Assembly (NCBI GenBank): GCA_028280025.1
Contig: JANQMO010000073.1
Span: forward strand, 1 to 57,067
DNA length: 57,067 nucleotides
Direction: 5' to 3'
Origin: Chlorobium sp.
GTDB taxonomy: Bacteria; Bacteroidota; Chlorobiia; Chlorobiales; Chlorobiaceae
In this document: in pieces, positions 17,674 to 26,088 of the stretch
Numbering within the stretch: the stretch's first letter is position 1
How the letters are laid out: each line of letters opens with the position of its first letter
Notes under the pieces: generated by a model
The model's database searches: none
Seen by the model: only the letters and a program-made list of their open reading frames with translations
Told to the model about the DNA's origin: nothing
Made by a program: the position numbers and the translations under genes

Positions 17674-18900
17674 GTGACTGCCAATATCGATCGTATGGAA
17701 TTATATCTCCGTCGTTTAACTGATATCATGCTTTTTGCCGCAATAACCCTTTTTCCTGCTTATCTCTGGGAATCCGGAAGCATGCAGGTATCACACTATT
17801 TTTTCCTTTTTTTTGCCGGACTGGTTTTTTATCGTCGAAAAGCTCTTCAGTTCGATACGCTTGATATAGTTTTATTTTTTTTCGTCCTCTACTGCTGGGC
17901 AAGGGAGGTTTTAGCGGTCTTGCATGAAGCATCATATGCCACCCTGCTGCCGGCAGCGCATTTCACGTATTCTCTTATTATCTTCAAGGCGGCAAGGCTC
18001 TATGCCGATGACGCACAAAAGCAGAAGATACTTTCTGCCGGCCTGATCACAAGTCTGCTCATTGTTTTAGGAGCGGTTTTGTTTGAAGGGACAAGCCTTG
18101 TATATGACGGAAAAATGCCCCGGTCAACGGGCACGTTCAATAATCCCAACCAACTGGGTTACTATTCCATCCTTACAGTTTCGTTAGGACTTTTTCTCTA
18201 TATAAACAGAATAGTCCCTTGGTGGCTGTTTCTGCTTGTGGCTGCAGGGTCTTTTTTCATTTCCATTGTATCCCTTTCAAAAGCAGCGATCATATCCATG
18301 AGCGTGGTTGTGATGTTTGTTGTTGTCGAGCTATTCCGCAGATTTCTGGCACTTGAGCTGAAGCAGAGGGTGCTGCTCGCCGTTTCCATATCGGCCATAG
18401 CTATCCCGAGTTCTTTTGCTGTCTCCGCCAATATGCAACACAGATTTTCCGACCTGATGGTCTATAAAAAATTATCGATGATGTACACTGACGAAAATGA
18501 CTCGACATTATCCTCGAGGGGTTATGACATACTGCCGCAAAGCAGTATTAACGAGATGCTTTTCGGCATCTCGACCGAAGAGGTAAAAATGCGAAACGGA
18601 CATGAAATTCACAGCACGTTCGTATCGGCGCTCACCAGTTACGGATTTGCCGGGGGAAGCTTATTCGTGTTGTTTTTCTGTTTGCTGGCACGGAACGCTG
18701 TTTCACGTTACGGCATCTGGAACACCGCATGCCTGCTTCTTCCTGCAACCCTGTACGGCATTACCCATAACGGATCACGGTCAACTTTATTCTGGGTACT
18801 GCTCTCTCTTGTCAGTATTTCTCAAACTGATGAAAAAATGAATGAATACGATACAGACCGAAGCCGGGGAAACGAGATAACAAAAATCAGATTATCATGA
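17674..18900 (+). CDS. O-antigen polymerase/ligase family membrane protein (Wzy-like)
   Basis: A 408-residue polytopic membrane protein from a GTG start at 17674 (an ATG at 17695 is an alternative). Around residue 150 it has GTFNNPNQLGYYSILTVSLG, the Wzy_C-type NPNxxG motif. Near residue 310 it has NGHEIHSTFVSALTSYG, which corresponds to the catalytic-loop histidine of the family. It probably polymerises or transfers lipid-linked repeat units in the periplasm. It is divergent from the pglA-C-D-E operon. With the ligase-like protein at 7400 it forms a possible Wzy/WaaL pair, but a Wzx flippase was not seen. Confidence 0.78.
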   Translation: MTANIDRMELYLRRLTDIMLFAAITLFPAYLWESGSMQVSHYFFLFFAGLVFYRRKALQFDTLDIVLFFFVLYCWAREVLAVLHEASYATLLPAAHFTYSLIIFKAARLYADDAQKQKILSAGLITSLLIVLGAVLFEGTSLVYDGKMPRSTGTFNNPNQLGYYSILTVSLGLFLYINRIVPWWLFLLVAAGSFFISIVSLSKAAIISMSVVVMFVVVELFRRFLALELKQRVLLAVSISAIAIPSSFAVSANMQHRFSDLMVYKKLSMMYTDENDSTLSSRGYDILPQSSINEMLFGISTEEVKMRNGHEIHSTFVSALTSYGFAGGSLFVLFFCLLARNAVSRYGIWNTACLLLPATLYGITHNGSRSTLFWVLLSLVSISQTDEKMNEYDTDRSRGNEITKIRLS

Positions 18901-18992
18901 CTAAATACCCTGATACCGAATTTCCTGTAGTACCCTTGATGAAAACATGCCTGCTATTGGCGGTGGAGTAGAGCTCTGGCATTCGGCCTTTT

Positions 18993-20165
18993 TTATTCAG
19001 AAACGCCTGCCGCATCATGTATGATATCAGCATATTTTTCCCCCCAAAGCGTTTCATCAAAATTCTCTGACGCAAAACGTGAAGCATTGTACGCTATCCG
19101 GGAACATGCATCCTGATTCTGCCGGCACCAGATAATCCGCTCCGCCCAAAGGTCGGGTCTGTCAGAAGGCAAAATCCAACCGGTTTTGCCATCGCTTATA
19201 ATCTCAGCCATCCCCCCTGCTTCGCTGCCGATAACGGGCAGACCGATATACATGGCCTCCTGAACAACGTTCGGCACCCCTTCGTCCTTTGACGGCATAA
19301 GCAGGAGATCAGCGTCACTCATCAGTTTATGGATATCCCTGCGCCAACCCAAAAAATCTACATTCTTTTCCATACCGTAATATCGAACCCGAGCTCTGAT
19401 TTCAGTGTCGGATTTTAATTCCCCTATAAACCATAACATGCAATCATCTCCATATCCTTTCTCTAAAAGCAAGTGAAATGCCTCAACTGACAATGCCTGA
19501 TTCTTCCTGTCACAAATTGTTCCAACCTGCAGCATTAAGAAGTTTTTTCGAGAATTTTTTCTTTGAGATTCTTTGTATACCTGCAATTGAGATAGTTCGA
19601 TCCCTGGTATAAGAGAAAAACATTTATCTCTGTATTTACCCGCAAGTTCGTGTTTGAATATCTGTCTGCCGGCTTTATGATACTGGAGAACCACCGCTTT
19701 CGAACACGACAATCCAAATCTGTGCAGTATGCGGATAACACCACTTGATTCAAGCTCAAAATCAATATCCCATATTATCGGCTTTCTGCTTATCCATCCT
19801 CCAAAGCCGGTATGAGCGATTCCTTTGCTGCCCCTTATCCAGATCGCATCAGGTTTATGGCTTTTGATAACTTTCAGGAATTGTATGTTTTGTACTACAA
19901 TCGCCATTAAAGCCCTGATTTTTAGGAATAACGATCCTCGTAACAATTTTTTATTTCTCAACATCAGGATAGAACACAATGGATATTCGATTGTATCTAT
20001 TCCCAGATGTTGCGCTTTTTTTATCAAGACACCTTCAGGAACAGTTGCCAATACAGCATCTATATTGAATTTTTTCAGTACTTTTGACAAAGTGAGTATA
20101 CGACGCGGTGCTCCAGTAAGTGCACTGTAATCACTCATGTAGCATAATAATTTGACTGTACGCAT
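18993..20165 (-). CDS. Glycosyltransferase family 4
   Basis: A 390-residue GT-B enzyme. The N-terminal acceptor domain starts VKLLCYMSDYSALTGAPRR. The donor domain begins near residue 205 with LMLQVGTICDRKNQALSVEA and includes VDFLGWRRDIHKLMSDAD and the E-x7-E signature DEGVPNVVQEAMYIGLPVIG. It belongs with surface-glycan synthesis by context; donor and linkage are unknown. It converges on the Wzy-like gene (92-base gap). Upstream is a gene-poor AT-rich stretch, so it may be transcribed on its own. Confidence 0.86.
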   Translation of the reverse strand: MRTVKLLCYMSDYSALTGAPRRILTLSKVLKKFNIDAVLATVPEGVLIKKAQHLGIDTIEYPLCSILMLRNKKLLRGSLFLKIRALMAIVVQNIQFLKVIKSHKPDAIWIRGSKGIAHTGFGGWISRKPIIWDIDFELESSGVIRILHRFGLSCSKAVVLQYHKAGRQIFKHELAGKYRDKCFSLIPGIELSQLQVYKESQRKNSRKNFLMLQVGTICDRKNQALSVEAFHLLLEKGYGDDCMLWFIGELKSDTEIRARVRYYGMEKNVDFLGWRRDIHKLMSDADLLLMPSKDEGVPNVVQEAMYIGLPVIGSEAGGMAEIISDGKTGWILPSDRPDLWAERIIWCRQNQDACSRIAYNASRFASENFDETLWGEKYADIIHDAAGVSE

Positions 20166-20743
20166 TTCTCTTTGATCTGAACTTCTTGATTTGGTTTTCA
20201 GTGACTCAATTCTTGGAGCCTCCAGTCAGAATTCATGCAATGCTTGTCCATCCACACTTGCCCCGTTTATTATAATATGATTTTTCGAGAAAATCATTTT
20301 AAGCAATACATTCTGACGGGCTCAAACCATCAAATGCGCTTTGCAGTCAAATCTTATTGTAAACACTCGTTACTCGATGACCTCCTGAACATGCCTCATG
20401 CTTAAAAAATAAGGGTTCCTCAAGCCGCTATCCATAGATTTATCGCTCATGCTCTACAAATCTAATGGCTTGTTTCATTTCAGTAAAAAAATCTTGAAAA
20501 CACCAGGCATGAGCCATTATGCCACCCCTATTTTAGGACTTTTTTATTATTTTCACATACTCCTCATCCCAATGAAATGCGTTGAAATGATCCGTGGCAT
20601 AACGAGAAGCATTACTACCGATGCAAAAACATTTCGAACGATTCTCTTTACAGCATATAATCTTTTTAACGATGAACGTTGTATATTATTAATAATTTCA
20701 ATTAATTCAACATTTTTTAAATCATATCTTGTTTTATAGAAGC
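20166..20743. other. 578-base AT-rich spacer
   Basis: I find no supported gene here. A 96-codon plus-strand frame (20449-20739) is AT-driven, lacks motifs and is not proposed as coding. The stretch marks the left border of the lowest-GC part of the window (about 20.2-22.9 kb). No transposase remnant or terminal repeat could be recognised. Confidence 0.5.
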
Positions 20744-21544
20744 TTAAATATCCTGAACATATTTAAATGCATCAAAATCATATTCATAAATCCTATATAT
20801 TCTTTTCTTATCTTTACTTGTCAAGCCAGATAGGACTCTATGCGATTCTGTTTTATGTGGTGCGTATGACATTATCTTTGAAGATTCTCCAAAAATATTT
20901 TTCATTATAACAGGCAAATCTGAATCTAAGTTTTCGCATTTTCCAATCATATCAACATTTTTCAATGGCAAGTTTATAAGATCTATTTGACGAGCCCAAT
21001 GCGCATCAGTTGAAAGTGCACCTGGAGTTTCAAGGAAACTCAAAAAATGTTGAAAGCTTACTTTTTCTGTTGCTTTACATCCAATCATTTCTTTTACAAT
21101 CTTAATATCGTAATTTCCTCTTACAATTTTATCTAAAAATGCAGACACAGTTCTTGAATATGGTGATCGAACAACTGTAAACTTAAAATATCGATCAAGA
21201 ACTTTTATACAATCAGATGCTTTAATTCTGCTCATTCTTTGACCCGAAACCTTGAAGGCCTCAAGATCACCTCTTTTTATATCATCATATCCCTGATTAA
21301 TCATTAAACTTGATGTCACTGTTGAATTTGCAGCTTTTGGGATCCTAAAATAACAATACCTATACTCATTTGATATTAATGTTCTTGTATCAACAAGCTT
21401 ATATGGTATTTTTGGTGGATACTTTACGTAATAATATTTTCTTAGCGCGATCTCTTTTCTTAGACCATCCTTAATATTTTTCATCTGCCTTCGTATCACA
21501 AAAGGCATTTTTTGCCCCATGGCTGATATAAAGTCATCAATCAT
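20744..21544 (-). CDS. Sulfotransferase family 2 (carbohydrate sulfotransferase-like)
   Basis: A 266-residue protein with the Sulfotransfer_2 landmarks: YRYCYFRIPKAANSTVTSSL near residues 62-81, the PAPS 5' loop with PKAANST, and FKFTVVRSPYSRTVSAFLDK near 132-151, the 3'-phosphate site. A later KTESHR segment is also typical. Enzymes of this group sulfate carbohydrates, which fits the glycan locus. GC in its lines is only about 25-30%, well below neighbouring glycan genes, so recent horizontal acquisition is likely (inference). A GT2 gene of similar composition lies upstream on the same strand. Confidence 0.8.
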   Translation of the reverse strand: MIDDFISAMGQKMPFVIRRQMKNIKDGLRKEIALRKYYYVKYPPKIPYKLVDTRTLISNEYRYCYFRIPKAANSTVTSSLMINQGYDDIKRGDLEAFKVSGQRMSRIKASDCIKVLDRYFKFTVVRSPYSRTVSAFLDKIVRGNYDIKIVKEMIGCKATEKVSFQHFLSFLETPGALSTDAHWARQIDLINLPLKNVDMIGKCENLDSDLPVIMKNIFGESSKIMSYAPHKTESHRVLSGLTSKDKKRIYRIYEYDFDAFKYVQDI

Positions 21545-21681
21545 CTATTTCGCCATCTCATTTGTCCGCGGTAAAGAAACACCTATCACATAGTGAAAGT
21601 CATGAATTAAACATCAGCTTAACAGATAAGACTACGAGGCCATTAAAACACATAGCACTCTCTATCTCTTATACTTTTTGA

Positions 21682-22617
21682 TTAAGGAATAGGCAAAATC
21701 CTTTTAATAATATAAAATATAACTGCTATAGCATAATTATTAAAGCCATACATTTTTTTAACCATTATAAGAATTTTGAAATCGATTTTCCCATATAATT
21801 CAACATATCTAATAGCCTTTATAATCCTGAATGTCGTCAAAATATTTTTGGGCACAGACAACAGTGCCATTTCTGAATAAGCATCAATGTCATCATATTT
21901 TTTCTTTTTTCTTTGACTATGTGCTTTATCGCACAATCTTGAATATGCAATTTGTTGTAATTTTTTTTTAAAGTCACTAGCAATTCCGTCCGAAATAAAT
22001 ATTCGTCGTTCATAAAGCTGCTCACTTATAATATACAATCTTCCTTTTTCAGAAATTCGCAATATCAAATCTTTGTCTTGTGCCTTTTTAAAAAAAGATC
22101 TATACCCACCAATCTCATCGTAAACACTTCGCCTCATCATTATCTCTCCATGACCGTATGGATTTCTTTTTTTTATATTTTTATATGTTGGTTCCTTTAC
22201 ACTATACTTTTTTAACTTGTACTTCCCATCTTTATCTCCACCAATGACTTTATTAGCATATCTACAACCTACAAGCATAAAACCTGGATTATTTTTCAAA
22301 AAACCCACCTGCCTTGAAAGTCTTGTAGGGAATGATACATCTCCAGCGCCCTGAATTGCAATATATTCTCCATCACTTTCCTCAATTGCCTTTCTTATGG
22401 CAGCTGTAAATCCCATATTATTTTGATATATAACATGCAATTTTTTGTCGTCATACTGATCAAATCTATTTTTAACTTCTTTGTCATCACTACCATCATC
22501 AACAATGATGATTTCATAATTCTTATAATCTTGAGAAAGTAAGCTATCAATAGTATCATTTATATAGTTAGCTCTATTATACCACGCACAAACAACAGAG
22601 ACTTTTGATTCCATCAT
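21682..22617 (-). CDS. Glycosyltransferase family 2 with altered DXD motif
   Basis: A 311-residue GT-A enzyme. The N terminus VSVVCAWYNRANYINDTIDS and IIVDDGSDDKEVK are standard. The position where GT2 enzymes usually have a DADD/DXD metal site reads YIAIQGAGDVSFPTRLSRQV, so the first aspartate is replaced by glycine and only the final Asp remains. The acceptor side continues with YGHGEIMMRRSVYDEIGGYR and AQDKDLILRISEKG. A lysine-rich C terminus ends in a hydrophobic segment. It is very AT-rich (28% GC in one sampled line), like the neighbouring sulfotransferase gene, and the two were probably acquired together. Confidence 0.82.
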   Translation of the reverse strand: MMESKVSVVCAWYNRANYINDTIDSLLSQDYKNYEIIIVDDGSDDKEVKNRFDQYDDKKLHVIYQNNMGFTAAIRKAIEESDGEYIAIQGAGDVSFPTRLSRQVGFLKNNPGFMLVGCRYANKVIGGDKDGKYKLKKYSVKEPTYKNIKKRNPYGHGEIMMRRSVYDEIGGYRSFFKKAQDKDLILRISEKGRLYIISEQLYERRIFISDGIASDFKKKLQQIAYSRLCDKAHSQRKKKKYDDIDAYSEMALLSVPKNILTTFRIIKAIRYVELYGKIDFKILIMVKKMYGFNNYAIAVIFYIIKRILPIP

Positions 22618-22922
22618 ATCCTATAATTTAAACCATTAAATCGCCACAACATCCCACATACAACAAGTACAACTAAAGATTTGATCAGTCCGCATTTCAA
22701 CCATACAAAATGCATTATTTTTCATGATAATAAAATACCATTAGAACAAACATGTTTATATGACAATCAATACAATTCACATCAACATCAATCAGTCGAT
22801 ATATCCATTATAACATCAAATATATAAAACACAATGAATAATAACACGCATTGCTGACAGTTTCACATCTCTCAATACACCTTTGAGACATAAGCTATTT
22901 AGAAACAGAATATCATTCTCAG
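22618..22922. other. 305-base AT-rich spacer
   Basis: Strongly AT-rich, between the GT2 gene and the MurA-like gene, both on the minus strand. No gene, hairpin terminator or known repeat was recognised; it probably holds the promoter of the GT2-sulfotransferase pair. Confidence 0.45.
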
Positions 22923-24185
22923 TTATACGCTCCATTCTACCTTTGCCCCAAGTGAATTCAATTTTTCCACAAATTCAACATAACCTCGACTTATTTGCCA
23001 TGCATTTTCTATCACAGTTTCACCTTGAGCAACAAGACCACATAGTGCTAATGCTGCTCCTGCACGTAAGTCAAGGGCATTAACTCGCGCGCCATGAAAT
23101 GAACCCCCTTGACCATATATTACCAACATATCACCTCTTATTTCATGGTTAACACCAAATTTTGCCATCTCTTTGGCATAACCATAACGACCAGGAAAAC
23201 GCAGATCGACTATCCGGGATTCACCACGTGCACAAGCTCCCCAAGCAGCAAGAATTGGCTGAACATCTGAGTTGATACCCGGATGGGGACCTGTGCTAAT
23301 CTCAATAGGATAGCATACACTTCCTCTTACGATCAATGATTTATTGTTGATGTACAATTGTGCGCCGGCAGCCTTCAAATATGCCAGAACTACTTCTAAA
23401 TCACTATATGGAAAGCCCTCTATCTCAACGTCGCCACGTGTCATAACTGCACCTGCTAACCAAGTGATAGCTTCCATGTTGTCTACAATAACTTCATGTT
23501 CAGCGCCATTCAATTCCTCAACACCTTTTATCTCTATATGCTCTTGACCATAAACAAGAATTTTTGCCCCCATTTTTTTTAATAATGAAATAAGATCAAG
23601 TATCTCGGGACGAATATGTGGATTCCATACCCTGGTAATTCCATGAGCTAGAGTTCCACATAGAATGGCGTTTTCAGTTGCACCAGTTGAGCGAATAGGC
23701 AGATAGATATCTGCCCCAACCAACCCACTGTGAGGAGCTTCTGCGCAAAGCATCTCGCCCTCTTCCCATACTCTAGCTCCAAGCCGCTCTAAAAGCATAA
23801 CATGTATATCATATTTTCTATCAGCTAACCTACAACCACCAGGTAATGGAACCGCTCCATTACCTAGCCTAGCAGTCAATGCTCCAAGGATCAGCAAAGT
23901 ATTTCTGATTGATCTTTCCTTCCAGTTCAAAGTACTTTTTATACCATTAATTTCTTTTATCTCAATCTGACTATCATTTAAAAGGTCTGTTTTTTTACCC
24001 AAAACCTCCAACATATTTACATGTATTTGTGCATCAAGAAGAGCAGAAGGGTAGTTTATTAATTTTATCCGATCTTGAGTTAATAGACTCGCCGCCAATA
24101 GTCTAAGGGCAGAATTCTTAGCTCCAGCAAGGTTAACTTTGCCTTTAAGACATCCGGAGCCATGAATAATAATTTTATCAAACAT
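22923..24185 (-). CDS. Divergent MurA paralogue (UDP-GlcNAc enolpyruvyl transferase family)
   Basis: EPSP synthase-type protein of 420 residues, the normal MurA length. Catalytic positions appear kept: KN in VNLAGAKNSALRLL, R in ERSIRNTLL, the PEP-binding cysteine in PGGCRLADRKYDIH, D in GINSDVQPIL, R in DLRFPGRYG, R in DLRAGAALALCG and R in ISRGYVEFVEKL. However, the usual GGCxIGxRPVDxH motif is altered to GGCRLADRKYDIH. This, its place between surface-glycan genes and its lower GC suggest a dedicated paralogue acting on a glycan precursor rather than the housekeeping murA. That role is inference; it could still be an ordinary MurA. Confidence 0.8.
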   Translation of the reverse strand: MFDKIIIHGSGCLKGKVNLAGAKNSALRLLAASLLTQDRIKLINYPSALLDAQIHVNMLEVLGKKTDLLNDSQIEIKEINGIKSTLNWKERSIRNTLLILGALTARLGNGAVPLPGGCRLADRKYDIHVMLLERLGARVWEEGEMLCAEAPHSGLVGADIYLPIRSTGATENAILCGTLAHGITRVWNPHIRPEILDLISLLKKMGAKILVYGQEHIEIKGVEELNGAEHEVIVDNMEAITWLAGAVMTRGDVEIEGFPYSDLEVVLAYLKAAGAQLYINNKSLIVRGSVCYPIEISTGPHPGINSDVQPILAAWGACARGESRIVDLRFPGRYGYAKEMAKFGVNHEIRGDMLVIYGQGGSFHGARVNALDLRAGAALALCGLVAQGETVIENAWQISRGYVEFVEKLNSLGAKVEWSV

Positions 24186-24260
24186 AATTCAGTTTATTAC
24201 TGATCGTGTTTCGATTCTATTGCACAGAAGACGAGCAGGCCAGAGAGTATTCGCAATGTC

Positions 24261-26069
24261 TCATTTCATCGATACACCTCGACCTCCTTGTAGAGCAAGC
24301 ATCACTTTTGCAGGAGAACCTTCATCTACAATTCTTCCATTATCAAGCCTGTACAACCTGTCGCATCTTTCCACAGTGGGCAAACGGTGCGCGACAATGA
24401 TGATTGTTTTATTGCCATGCAGAGCATGAATGGCAGACATTACATCCCTTTCAGTAGAAGTATCAAGAGAGCTCGTTGCTTCATCAAGTACAAGGATCTC
24501 AGGGTCATGATAAAGAGCCCTGGCAATACCTATCCTTTGCCTTTGCCCTCCGGAAAGGCGAATCCCGCGCTCGCCGACCATTGTTTCCACCCTGTCAGGT
24601 AATTTATCTATAAGTTCTTCAAGCTGTGCCGCTTGCAGAGCCTTCATGACCGCCGCTTCATCGATCTGGTCCGAAGGGATACCAAAAGCCACATTGCGAC
24701 GCAAGGTATCGTCTGTCAGAAAAATTGTCTGGGGAACATAACCGATCTGGCCCTGCCATGCCCGCAGATTTTGCCGGATATCTTTGCCATCGACCAGGAT
24801 CCTGCCATTTGAAGGGGGAAGCAATCCGAGAAGCACATCGACAAGCGTACTCTTCCCCGCACCGCTTGCACCGATAAAACCGATCGATTCGCCTTTCTTG
24901 ACTGAAAGAGAAACATTGTCTAACGAAACAAATGCCGAGCCGGGATATGCATAGGAGATTTTCTCAAAGACGAGATCATGCTGAAACACTTCTTTCCCTG
25001 TCCCCAATACATGTTTTATGGCAGTTCGAGGCCCCATTTCCTGCGCGAGCATATAAAGGACAGGCTCGGAATATTTTATTGACTGTACGGCCGTGGCTAT
25101 ACGGTTCACTGAAGGCATCAACCGGAAAGCCGCAACGGCAAAAAGTCCGATTTTAGGAATAATCAACTCAATGGCACCTCCCCGGAGAATCATCGTTACA
25201 ACAAGCGCAACCAATGCACCTACAGCAATAATCTCAATGCCGAGTTTGGGTATTTTCTGCATTGTCGCTTCGAGTTGACCGGCCCTGGCAACCTTTTGAT
25301 TATGCCCTTTATACTGGCTCAGAAAATCCGTTTCGCGACCAAGGACCTTGACATCCTTTATGCCTCCAAGCCCCTGCTGCAAATGTTGTATACGCATTCC
25401 TTCATGACGTTTACGCGCCTTTCCCCAGCGGGTGATATATTTGCGGGTAAAACTGTAAAAGCTCACGAAAAATATGCCGAAAAGACCGATCACAACGAGC
25501 GCCCCCAACGGCTCTACAATGAATAGGAGAAAAGACAGTCCAAGGATTACGGCAATTTCCTTGAGAAAATACATGCCCGGAAACAAAAACTTATTGGTAA
25601 ACATCAACACCTCTGTCGTTGCATTTCGGATAAGCTGGGCCGAATTCCTCTGCAAATGAAACGTATAGGGTTTTGATAAATAGGTACTGAAAAGGTTTTG
25701 TGACACCTCGGCCTTTAACCTGAAGACAAATCGACTCTCGTACCATGCAAGAAAGGCAAGGAACAATGCTTTTATGACATAGACAGAGAATAACACAACC
25801 AGCCCGCCAAGAATAAGCGTTTTCTGGTCATGTATCCCGAGATAGTCCAGAAACGGCTGAATTTGCGGATATTTCAAAGCGATATCCTTCTGGGTAAACA
25901 ATGCGAGAGCGGGGACAACCAGACCAACCCCCAGAGTTTCAAGCATCATACCAACCGACATCAGGCAAAGAAGAACCATCAAGGCTTTCCTCTGACGACG
26001 ATCCAGCAATGACCAGCATTTGTAAATGAGTGAGTCCTTATACATCCGATGTGTATTCCAGTTTAACAA
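24261..26069 (-). CDS. ABC transporter, PglK-like lipid-linked oligosaccharide flippase
   Basis: A 602-residue half-transporter: six membrane helices, then an ATPase domain with Walker A GASGAGKSTLVDVLLGLL, signature LSGGQRQRIGIARA, Walker B ILVLDEATSSLD and AHRLPT. The last helix region FAVAAFRLMPSVNRIATAVQ closely resembles the LYRLMPSANRI segment of Campylobacter PglK, and the N terminus is of the same style, so a flippase for undecaprenyl-PP-glycans is the best guess. The frame can open at TTG 26069 (AGGG upstream) or ATG 26045. It lies 19 bases after the PglF-like gene in the same direction, which supports a shared pathway. Confidence 0.8.
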   Translation of the reverse strand: MLNWNTHRMYKDSLIYKCWSLLDRRQRKALMVLLCLMSVGMMLETLGVGLVVPALALFTQKDIALKYPQIQPFLDYLGIHDQKTLILGGLVVLFSVYVIKALFLAFLAWYESRFVFRLKAEVSQNLFSTYLSKPYTFHLQRNSAQLIRNATTEVLMFTNKFLFPGMYFLKEIAVILGLSFLLFIVEPLGALVVIGLFGIFFVSFYSFTRKYITRWGKARKRHEGMRIQHLQQGLGGIKDVKVLGRETDFLSQYKGHNQKVARAGQLEATMQKIPKLGIEIIAVGALVALVVTMILRGGAIELIIPKIGLFAVAAFRLMPSVNRIATAVQSIKYSEPVLYMLAQEMGPRTAIKHVLGTGKEVFQHDLVFEKISYAYPGSAFVSLDNVSLSVKKGESIGFIGASGAGKSTLVDVLLGLLPPSNGRILVDGKDIRQNLRAWQGQIGYVPQTIFLTDDTLRRNVAFGIPSDQIDEAAVMKALQAAQLEELIDKLPDRVETMVGERGIRLSGGQRQRIGIARALYHDPEILVLDEATSSLDTSTERDVMSAIHALHGNKTIIIVAHRLPTVERCDRLYRLDNGRIVDEGSPAKVMLALQGGRGVSMK

Positions 26070-26088
26070 TCAACCCTGCCATGTTCGA

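Noticed and set aside
20449..20739. 96-codon plus-strand frame in the AT-rich spacer
   Set aside because: AT-rich low-complexity translation without recognisable domain or ribosome-binding site; long open frames are not informative at this composition unless conserved.
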